From Flavobacterium kayseriense (lineage in GTDB: Bacteria; Bacteroidota; Bacteroidia; Flavobacteriales; Flavobacteriaceae), in contig NZ_JACRUI010000004.1 of the NCBI RefSeq assembly GCF_014305095.1, positions 408,851 through 472,850 on the forward strand: a stretch of DNA of 64,000 nt, read 5' to 3'. Shown piece after piece: positions 17,728-24,602 of the stretch. Numbering within the stretch: the first letter of the stretch is position 1; each line of letters starts with the position of its first letter. The notes below the pieces were generated by a model. The model made no database searches. It was not told the DNA's origin and saw nothing but the letters and a program-made list of their open reading frames with translations. Made by a program: the position numbers and the translations under genes.

Positions 17728-20241
17728 ATGTCACAAGAAATAAACATTCCTGACCACATTATTGGCCTTACTGACAGCGAAGTTAATCGTTCTAGAGAAA
17801 CATCAGGTTACAATGAACAGGTACAAAAACAACAATATAAATGGTGGCTAGCTCTTTTTGAGCTTTTCAAGGAACCTATGTTGGTACTGTTAATTGCTGT
17901 TGCCATTATTTATTTTATTTTAGGTCAGAATAACGAAGCTTATTTTATGCTAGCCGCTATTGTTGCTGTTTCTGGAATCTCTTTTTACCAAGACAACCGC
18001 AGCCGAAAAGCACTAGAAGCCTTAGAAAAACTAAACGAGCCCCTTACTACTGTATATCGAAATAAACAACCGCAAAGTATCCCAACCAATACTATCGTAT
18101 TAGGAGATTTAATAATTGCTACTGAAGGAAATACAATTAATGCGGATGGCGAAATTATACATAGTAATGATTTCTCAGTGAATGAGTCCACGCTTAGTGG
18201 TGAACCTTATGCTGTGTTTAAATCTGAAAAATCCGAACATAAAATTGTTTACAGCGGAACCCTAGTAGCATCTGGGTTAGCCGTTTATAGAGTAACAGCA
18301 ATTGGTTCCAAAACAAAAATAGGACAATTAGGACAATCTCTTCTTGATATTAAAAATGAGCCTACACCTTTACAAATTCAAATAGAAAAATTTGTAAAGG
18401 GAATGGCCGTGATAGGAATTGTTATTTTTCTGCTCGTCTGGGGAGTGTACTACTATAAAACACAAGACGTTTTAAATAGTTTATTAAAGGGCTTAACTCT
18501 AGCCATGTCTATCCTTCCGGAAGAAATACCCGTTGCCTTTACCACTTTTATGGCGTTAGGCTCTTGGCGTTTGATGAAAGAAGGCATTATCGTTAAAAAA
18601 ATCAGAACAGTAGAAACATTAGGGAGCGCCACTGTGATTTGCACCGATAAGACGGGAACAATTACAGAGAATACTATGAGTCTACAGTCGGTATATTCTT
18701 TTGAGTCCGACTCGCTTTACGAAAAAGAAGATTGGAATAATAGCGATGCTAAACAAGTCATCGAAATTGCGATGTGGGCTAGTGAACCAGTACCATTTGA
18801 TCCGATGGAAAAAACTTTACACGATGAGTTTAAAAGCACAACTGCAAATGACGTTCGCTCCTCGTTTAAAATAGTCCATGAATATCCGCTAGAAGGCAAG
18901 CCACCAATGATGACTCATGTATTCCAAAATGAAAACGGACAAAGAATTATTGCTGCCAAAGGTGGTGCCGAGACAATTTTAAAAGTATCAAAAATAAGTG
19001 ACGCGGAACGCGAAAAAATAAACCAAATAATTGATCGCTTAGCATCGAAAGGCTACCGTATATTGGGTGTAGCACAATCTAATTATCAAGAGCATGATTT
19101 TCCTAAAGACCAGCAAAACATTCCTTTTAAGCTAGTTGGCTTGGTTGTTTTTTACGATCCACCTAAGTCAAACATCGAGCTAGTGATGAATCAATTTTAC
19201 AAAGCAGGAATAACCATTAAAGTGATAACTGGTGACAATAGCCCCACCACTAAAGCTATCGCTGAAAAAGCGGGGATTAAAGACGCAAACTATTGTTTAG
19301 AAGGTCAGGACATCATGGCACTAGACGCTACAAAAATGATACAAGCCATTCACGAGACAACTTTGTTTACGCGTATGTTTCCCGAGGCAAAATTAGCGGT
19401 TATAAAAGCACTTAAAAAAGACAATCAAATTGTGGCTATGGTTGGTGACGGAGTAAATGATGGTCCTGCGCTTAAAGCGGCCCATATAGGTGTAGCCATG
19501 GGTAAAAAAGGAACTGAAATCGCTAAATCAGCGGCTGATTTAATTCTCGTAGATGATGATTTATCAAAAATGATTATAGCCGTTGCCGCAGGTCGACGCA
19601 TCTACACCAATCTAAAAAAAGCGATTCAATACATCGTTTCAATACACATTCCTATTATATTAACGGTATCACTACCCCTGTTTTTCGGATGGATCTACCC
19701 TGACATTTTTACTCCTGTTCACGTTATTTTTCTTGAGTTGGTTATGGGACCAATGTGTTCCATCGTATATGAAAATGAACCTGCCGAAAAAAACAGCATG
19801 CAACAAATGCCTAGACAATTGGGTAGTACTTTTTTATCATTTAAAGAGATGGCCATTAGTATTATTCAAGGGCTTGTTATAACGATTGCCATATTAGTTA
19901 CATATCAATTAACTGTTCAGAGCGGAGGATCTGAAATTGAAACACGCACGATGGTTTTTTCTACCTTAGTTTTTTCTAACGTACTTTTATCCCTCGTAAA
20001 CCGTTCCTTTTACTATTCTGTATTCACCTCTCTAAAAAACAAAAACAATATGATGATCTTTGTGAATACGGTCACATTAGTCATGTTAGGAATGATTATT
20101 TACATTAGTCCGATTGCATCATTTTTTGAGGTTCAACCATTGACATTTTTGCAAATAATTACCTGTCTGGCGATTAGCGCGACCTCTATATTGTGGATCG
20201 AAATTTACAAATGGAATAAAAGACGTAAAGGAACAAACTAA
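17728..20241 (+). CDS. cation-translocating P-type ATPase (P2-like)
   Basis: An 837-residue P-type pump. Actuator loop VNESTLSGEP (about residues 151-160), phosphorylation site CTDKTGTITEN (Asp307), nucleotide-binding KGGAETIL, hinge VAMVGDGVNDGPALKAAHIG. It has the membrane layout of Ca2+/P2 pumps: two helices, actuator, two helices, P/N domain, about six helices. TM4 reads SILPEEIPVAFTTF; calcium pumps normally have PEGLP, so the ion site carries an additional acidic residue and the ion cannot be named safely. The N-terminus resembles the cation ATPase N domain (HIIGLTDSEVNRSRETSGYN). The sulfurtransferase gene starts 11 bp after its stop. Confidence 0.88.
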   Translation: MSQEINIPDHIIGLTDSEVNRSRETSGYNEQVQKQQYKWWLALFELFKEPMLVLLIAVAIIYFILGQNNEAYFMLAAIVAVSGISFYQDNRSRKALEALEKLNEPLTTVYRNKQPQSIPTNTIVLGDLIIATEGNTINADGEIIHSNDFSVNESTLSGEPYAVFKSEKSEHKIVYSGTLVASGLAVYRVTAIGSKTKIGQLGQSLLDIKNEPTPLQIQIEKFVKGMAVIGIVIFLLVWGVYYYKTQDVLNSLLKGLTLAMSILPEEIPVAFTTFMALGSWRLMKEGIIVKKIRTVETLGSATVICTDKTGTITENTMSLQSVYSFESDSLYEKEDWNNSDAKQVIEIAMWASEPVPFDPMEKTLHDEFKSTTANDVRSSFKIVHEYPLEGKPPMMTHVFQNENGQRIIAAKGGAETILKVSKISDAEREKINQIIDRLASKGYRILGVAQSNYQEHDFPKDQQNIPFKLVGLVVFYDPPKSNIELVMNQFYKAGITIKVITGDNSPTTKAIAEKAGIKDANYCLEGQDIMALDATKMIQAIHETTLFTRMFPEAKLAVIKALKKDNQIVAMVGDGVNDGPALKAAHIGVAMGKKGTEIAKSAADLILVDDDLSKMIIAVAAGRRIYTNLKKAIQYIVSIHIPIILTVSLPLFFGWIYPDIFTPVHVIFLELVMGPMCSIVYENEPAEKNSMQQMPRQLGSTFLSFKEMAISIIQGLVITIAILVTYQLTVQSGGSEIETRTMVFSTLVFSNVLLSLVNRSFYYSVFTSLKNKNNMMIFVNTVTLVMLGMIIYISPIASFFEVQPLTFLQIITCLAISATSILWIEIYKWNKRRKGTN

Positions 20242-20252
20242 AATAGCAACTT

Positions 20253-21083
20253 ATGAAAAACACATTAGTATCCATAGATTGGTTAAAAAACAACTTGCAA
20301 GATCCAAATTTAATTATTCTTGATGCAAGCCAGCAAGTTAACCAAGCTAATGTTAGTCCTGAATTTGCAGGTATCCAAATTGAAGGTGCTGGCTTTTTTG
20401 ACATTAAAAATAATTTTAGCGACAGTTCCAATCCGTTACCTAACACCTTTCCTGATCCAAAAGCGTTTGCTATAGCAGCTCAAAATCTCGGCATTAATAC
20501 TACCAGTAAAATTGTGGTGTATGATAGTTTAGGTATTTACTCTAGCCCGAGAGCATGGTGGTTGTTTCAGATCATGGGACATGAAAACGTTTGGGTGCTT
20601 GATGGAGGACTTCCTGCATGGGTAAAAGCCGATTTCCCTATTGAAAAAATTAGTCCCAATACCTTTACACCTGGCAATTTCGAATCGAATTTCAATCCTT
20701 CCATGGTCAAAAACACAGCAGATGTGTTAGCTAATATAAAATCTAAAACAGCTGTATTAATCGATGCTCGATCTAACGACCGTTTTTTAGGGCTAACTCC
20801 AGAACCTCGAGCTGGACTGCGTAGCGGACACATTCCTGGTGCAATTAACATTCCGTATACTGACCTTGTCCAAAACGGGTATTTTCTATCTAAAGAAAAA
20901 TTAAAAGCTATTTTACCTAATCAAGAGACAGCATTAATCTTTAGTTGTGGTTCTGGTATCACGGCCTGCATTGATTATCTTGCATATGAAATAATTGGTT
21001 CCAGCAATGACAGATCAGTCTACGACGGATCTTGGACAGAATGGGGACAAAGTGAAAGCTTACCAATCGAAAAATCAAATTAA
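20253..21083 (+). CDS. sulfurtransferase (thiosulfate/3-mercaptopyruvate type), two rhodanese domains
   Basis: A 276-residue tandem rhodanese protein. The inactive N-terminal domain (about 1-130) contains IVVYDSLGIYSSPRAWWLF and VWVLDGGLPAWVKADFPI. The catalytic C-terminal domain has AVLIDARSNDRFLG, SGHIPGAINIPYTDL and the active-site loop FSCGSGITACI with the persulfide Cys. The CGSGITA loop is nearer 3-mercaptopyruvate than thiosulfate enzymes (CRxGxT), but the donor is uncertain. No signal peptide, so cytoplasmic. It lies 11 bp after the P-type ATPase and is probably in the same transcript. Confidence 0.88.
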   Translation: MKNTLVSIDWLKNNLQDPNLIILDASQQVNQANVSPEFAGIQIEGAGFFDIKNNFSDSSNPLPNTFPDPKAFAIAAQNLGINTTSKIVVYDSLGIYSSPRAWWLFQIMGHENVWVLDGGLPAWVKADFPIEKISPNTFTPGNFESNFNPSMVKNTADVLANIKSKTAVLIDARSNDRFLGLTPEPRAGLRSGHIPGAINIPYTDLVQNGYFLSKEKLKAILPNQETALIFSCGSGITACIDYLAYEIIGSSNDRSVYDGSWTEWGQSESLPIEKSN

Positions 21084-21090
21084 TTTATAA

Positions 21091-21109
21091 TTAGTTAACC
21101 CTTAACTAA
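21091..21109. repeat. short perfect inverted repeat
   Basis: TTAGTTAA-CCC-TTAACTAA, 8-bp arms with a 3-nt centre, between the sulfurtransferase stop and the next start. No T-run follows, so it is not a standard terminator; it could be a regulator site or a weak mRNA hairpin. Confidence 0.35.
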
Positions 21110-21133
21110 AGTCAACCATTTAAAATTGAGGTG

Positions 21134-21622
21134 ATGAAAAAAAGTATTCTTTATTTATATTCTTCAATTGTGCTAATAATAGTTTCCTGCGCTCCTAAAA
21201 AAGAAACCTCAGCACAATCTCCATACCGGTATACTATTGAAAACCAACAGTTACATGATGCTATTACTACAATGGATAGTACTTTTTTTGATGCTTATAA
21301 TAAATGTGACATGAACATGCAAGCTCAAATTTATGCCGACACATTAGAGTTTTATCACGACAAAGGTGGTCTAATGACATCTAAACAAGATATTCTAGAC
21401 GGAACCAAAAAAAACATTTGCGGTAAAGTGACGAGAGAATTAGTTGCAGGAAGCATCGAAGTATATCCAATAAAAGATTTTGGCGCGGTCGAAATAGGAC
21501 TTCATAAATTTCACAACAACCAAGAACCAGCCAACACCCCTTCTACAATTAGCAAATTTATTATTATGTGGCAGTTTGCAAATAATAAATGGCAAATAAC
21601 CAAAGTGATAAGTTTACACTAA
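21134..21622 (+). CDS. NTF2-like (DUF4440-type) lipoprotein
   Basis: About 162 residues from the ATG at 21134; a GTG one codon earlier is also in frame. A signal with lipobox LIIVSCAPK (Cys about residue 21) predicts a lipidated exported protein. The mature domain fits the NTF2-like/DUF4440 cone fold: TTMDSTFFDAYNKCDMNMQA, YADTLEFYHDKGGLMTSK, FIIMWQFANNKWQITKVISL. Such domains bind small ligands or act as enzymes; no catalytic set is evident. It lies 50 bp after the sulfurtransferase gene, past a palindrome, and may be cotranscribed. Confidence 0.8.
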   Translation: MKKSILYLYSSIVLIIVSCAPKKETSAQSPYRYTIENQQLHDAITTMDSTFFDAYNKCDMNMQAQIYADTLEFYHDKGGLMTSKQDILDGTKKNICGKVTRELVAGSIEVYPIKDFGAVEIGLHKFHNNQEPANTPSTISKFIIMWQFANNKWQITKVISLH

Positions 21623-21631
21623 AAACAGTAG

Positions 21632-21973
21632 CTAGCCAATGCGCAATCCGTTTTGAATTTTAAAATCAGGAGCTAGTAAAATTACATCACCCGACTCGCC
21701 TATGGCACCAAGAACCAAACATTCACTCATAAACTTTCCGATTTGCTTTTTTGGAAAGTTTACTACCGCAACAATTTGACGATTAATTAAATCATCTTTG
21801 GTGTATCGTTTGGTGATTTGCGCCGACGTTTTTAGAATTCCTATCGCTTCACCAAAATCAATAGTCAATTGATAAGCTGGTTTTCTTGCTTCAGGAAAAT
21901 CGTTTAGCCCAATTATAGTTCCAACATACATTGCTACTTTATCAAAATCTTCCCAACTTAAACTACCTTCCAT
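21632..21973 (-). CDS. CsaA-like tRNA-binding domain protein
   Basis: A 113-residue single OB-fold protein of the tRNA-binding domain family (EMAP/MetRS C-terminal type). Signature features are SWEDFDKVAMYVGTIIGLND at the start, YQLTIDFGE, SAQITKRY, and the closing VLGAIGESGDVILLAPDF. Family members such as CsaA bind tRNA and were described as export-related chaperones in Bacillus; the role here is not established. It is convergent with the lipoprotein gene, with only 9 bp between stops and no hairpin seen. Confidence 0.88.
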   Translation of the reverse strand: MEGSLSWEDFDKVAMYVGTIIGLNDFPEARKPAYQLTIDFGEAIGILKTSAQITKRYTKDDLINRQIVAVVNFPKKQIGKFMSECLVLGAIGESGDVILLAPDFKIQNGLRIG

Positions 21974-22078
21974 TCGCTTTTTAGAATAAATTACTTCCTC
22001 ACTAAATTACAAATTTCACTAAGAAAGCAAACCTTTTTCACTAACTTTAAGGTTCAAAATTTAAATACTTTTTTTACA

Positions 22079-22636
22079 ATGGCAAATACCACTTCTAAAA
22101 TGGCATTACTTGGAACAAAGGCGCCCAATTTTCAACTACCGGATAGGACATGGGGCAAGGAATCCTTTTCGTTTGCTGATTTAAGAGGCGAAAAAGGCAC
22201 ACTCGTGTTTTTTATTTGCAATCACTGTCCATTTGTACATCATGTAATTGAAGAAGTTGTTATGATTGCTAATGATTACCGCGTACAAGGTTTAGGTATC
22301 ATTGCTATATCAAGTAATGATGTTGTTATGTACCCACAAGACGGCCCTACACTAATGACTGAATACGCCTTTGAAAATAATTTTGAATTTCCTTATTTAT
22401 ACGATAGTAATCAAACAGTTGCTAAGGCATATCAGGCCAGCTGTACTCCTGACTTCTTTTTATTTGATAGTCAAGACGAGTTAGTATATCGCGGCCAATT
22501 AGATGATAGCCGTCCTGGCAACGGCATCCCGTTAAGCGGTAGTGATTTGCGCGGAGCTATTGACGGAATTTTATACAACCGAACTATTAATCCAGACCAA
22601 AAACCAAGCATTGGATGTGGTATAAAATGGAAGTAA
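22079..22636 (+). CDS. thioredoxin-fold redoxin (AhpC/TSA family)
   Basis: A 185-residue cytoplasmic redoxin. Residues 8-40 show GTKAPNFQLPDRTWGKESFS, then the active-site region VFFICNHCPFVHHVIEEV (CNHC, a CxxC pair), YDSNQTVAKAYQASCTPDFF with the cis-Pro loop, and a late Cys pair region (SIGCGIKWK). This fits the 'thioredoxin family protein' group with a CxHC motif that is widespread in Bacteroidota. It may act as thiol reductase or peroxidase; there is no partner reductase nearby. A terminator follows. Confidence 0.88.
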   Translation: MANTTSKMALLGTKAPNFQLPDRTWGKESFSFADLRGEKGTLVFFICNHCPFVHHVIEEVVMIANDYRVQGLGIIAISSNDVVMYPQDGPTLMTEYAFENNFEFPYLYDSNQTVAKAYQASCTPDFFLFDSQDELVYRGQLDDSRPGNGIPLSGSDLRGAIDGILYNRTINPDQKPSIGCGIKWK

Positions 22637-22649
22637 TACTATAAAAAAA

Positions 22650-22677
22650 GCCTCTGAATTATGTTCAGAGGCGTTTT
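22650..22677 (+). terminator. terminator of the redoxin gene
   Basis: Stem GCCTCTGAA / TTCAGAGGC with a 5-nt loop, A-run before and GTTTTG after; it lies between convergent genes and could serve both. Confidence 0.65.
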
Positions 22678-22700
22678 GCATTTTCTTTATTTTGCATCAA

Positions 22701-23609
22701 CTACTTTCTTAGCGGTAGAGCTAGGTTAGGATAATCGGTAATAATACCGTCTACTCCCATTGCTAGTAAAGATTCCATTTCTTCTCGTTTATTCACTGTC
22801 CATGGAATCACTTTCATTTTATTTTGATGTATAGTCGCTACCTCAGCAGGATTAAGTAATACATAGTACGGACTATATATTTGAGGTTTAAAACCTAAAT
22901 CGGCAATATTTGTGTTGAAGTCATTCTCAAAAACCAAATAGGCCAAAGTATATTTTGGATATACTTTATGAATGTATTGTAATACTCTTGGATCAAAACT
23001 TTGAATAATAACCCGATCTGTTGGTAACATTTTTTGTACTTGTACTATTACTAAATCTGCAAATTCATGAACAGTAGGCTGATATCCGTTTTTTTCTTCG
23101 TCAGGAGTACTTTTGATCTCAATATTGTACTTGATTTTAGGATTTATCGCTTCTGCGAAAGCTATAACCTCACTCAACAAAGGTTTACTCACTTGCTCTT
23201 TTAGTTGTTCTGGAAAAAGCACATTGCCATAGCTTCCCACATCAAAAGCACGTACTTCTTGATAGGTATGTTCAAAAATTTTGTAGGCCAATCCGTCTTC
23301 CTTACTTATGTTTTTATGGTTCGCATCTAGCGTTACTTGATCATTTAACCATGGTTCATGAGATACTACTATTTGCTTGTCCTTGGTAACCACTACATCC
23401 ATTTCTAGAGTAGTTACACCAAGTTCCAAAGCTTTTTTAAATGCGGGAATGGTATTCTCTGGAGCTAATCCGCGTGCTCCTCTATGCCCTTGCAAATCAA
23501 AAACATACGTTTTTATTTTCTCCGCTGTATTTGGTATTTTGGATTGTGCCTCCGCAAAAGTTAAGTCGCAGAGCAGAAGCATTCCTAAGAAAAATTGTAT
23601 CGTTTTCAT
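22701..23609 (-). CDS. glycerophosphodiester phosphodiesterase (secreted)
   Basis: A 302-residue GDPD-family enzyme with a signal peptide (MKTIQFFLGMLLLCDLTFAEA). It hydrolyses glycerophosphodiesters to glycerol-3-phosphate and an alcohol. Motifs: LQGHRGARGLAPENTIPAFK (catalytic HR and EN), TLEMDVVVTKD (metal-binding ExD), VVSHEP (second catalytic His), YNIEIKS (Glu metal ligand), PWTVN and DGIITDYPN. The final gene of a probable three-gene operon: only 2 bp separate it from the upstream hydrolase. Periplasmic action on imported lipid head-group esters fits the context. Confidence 0.93.
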   Translation of the reverse strand: MKTIQFFLGMLLLCDLTFAEAQSKIPNTAEKIKTYVFDLQGHRGARGLAPENTIPAFKKALELGVTTLEMDVVVTKDKQIVVSHEPWLNDQVTLDANHKNISKEDGLAYKIFEHTYQEVRAFDVGSYGNVLFPEQLKEQVSKPLLSEVIAFAEAINPKIKYNIEIKSTPDEEKNGYQPTVHEFADLVIVQVQKMLPTDRVIIQSFDPRVLQYIHKVYPKYTLAYLVFENDFNTNIADLGFKPQIYSPYYVLLNPAEVATIHQNKMKVIPWTVNKREEMESLLAMGVDGIITDYPNLALPLRK

Positions 23610-23611
23610 AC

Positions 23612-24574
23612 TTATTTTTTTTCTAATTGTTTGTCCAGAAATAAGGTTGTTTCTCTATAAACCGATTCCCAATCCTTAGATCTTATATCACAAGCGATAA
23701 CGTGGTTCCCTACTTCGGTAAAAGCTACTTTTTCTTTGTGATTTTGCGGCGTTCCTAAACTTTCATACATTTTTAAAATTGCTGGAACAGACACAACCTT
23801 ATCTTGCTCCTGTTCATTTTTAAAATAATAACCCACAAAAACAGGACATTTTACTTTTTTAAAAGTTGTTGTAGTCATGTTGTCCTTTAGCATTTTAATC
23901 AAAGCAGCATATCCATTTACATGATACGATGTCGACCAAAATTTCGCCTCTTCTGCCGGCCTATTTTGCTTTTGTATTTCGCCTCCATTCATTTTTATAA
24001 AACCAGCCTTCCCTTCAGGAGTTAAGAGAATTTCCATTTGAGGATTTATTACATCTATAAATGGTGAATACATGACCAAACCAGCGATCTCATTATCGGC
24101 TGCAGCCAAGGCAAGACTCAATGTGCCTCCAGTCGAAGTGCTCACAATAACTACTTTTTCTCCGAGTATTTTTCCTATGGCAACAGCTTCTTTTGCAGAA
24201 GCGATGTAATTCTCGGGAGTCAGAAATTCAAATCCATTACTTCTATCAATACCGTGCTCACTTAAGCGCGCTTCATAAACATTAGCATTATATTTTTCAG
24301 ACAACATTTTCATAACGGGCGCTCCTTCTCTTTTACTTGCCCCAAAACCATGTAGGTACACAAAAGCTAATGGTGTTTTTTCATGCACATTTGCTTTGGC
24401 CCAAATAATCGCTGCTTCGTTTCCAGCTTTAATTCCGGGTACGGCTGCCTCTTGATTCTGTAGTACTCTATCTATTGTCTGCAAGTCGTATTGTGTGCTA
24501 CTTTGTTGAGCTATTGCTGTAAGGGAAAAAGCAACAAATATAAAAGTATACAATTTATTTATCATCATAATCAT
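23612..24574 (-). CDS. secreted alpha/beta-hydrolase (monoacylglycerol lipase-like)
   Basis: A 320-residue protein with a signal peptide (FIFVAFSLTAIAQQ). The hydrolase core has AFVYLHGFGASKREGAPV (oxyanion HG), the nucleophile elbow VSTSTGGTLSLALA (Ser in STSTGG), GLVMYSPFIDVINP, and the catalytic His in VGNHVIACD. The STSTGG form differs from the common GxSxG in the first Gly. Three in-frame ATGs (24574, 24568, 24565) could start it; the first is used. It lies 28 bp after the TonB receptor and 2 bp before the phosphodiesterase, so a joint role in cutting an imported ester is likely. Confidence 0.85.
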   Translation of the reverse strand: MIMMINKLYTFIFVAFSLTAIAQQSSTQYDLQTIDRVLQNQEAAVPGIKAGNEAAIIWAKANVHEKTPLAFVYLHGFGASKREGAPVMKMLSEKYNANVYEARLSEHGIDRSNGFEFLTPENYIASAKEAVAIGKILGEKVVIVSTSTGGTLSLALAAADNEIAGLVMYSPFIDVINPQMEILLTPEGKAGFIKMNGGEIQKQNRPAEEAKFWSTSYHVNGYAALIKMLKDNMTTTTFKKVKCPVFVGYYFKNEQEQDKVVSVPAILKMYESLGTPQNHKEKVAFTEVGNHVIACDIRSKDWESVYRETTLFLDKQLEKK

Positions 24575-24602
24575 TCTATTTTAAGTCGTTAAAAAATGTT
24601 TC

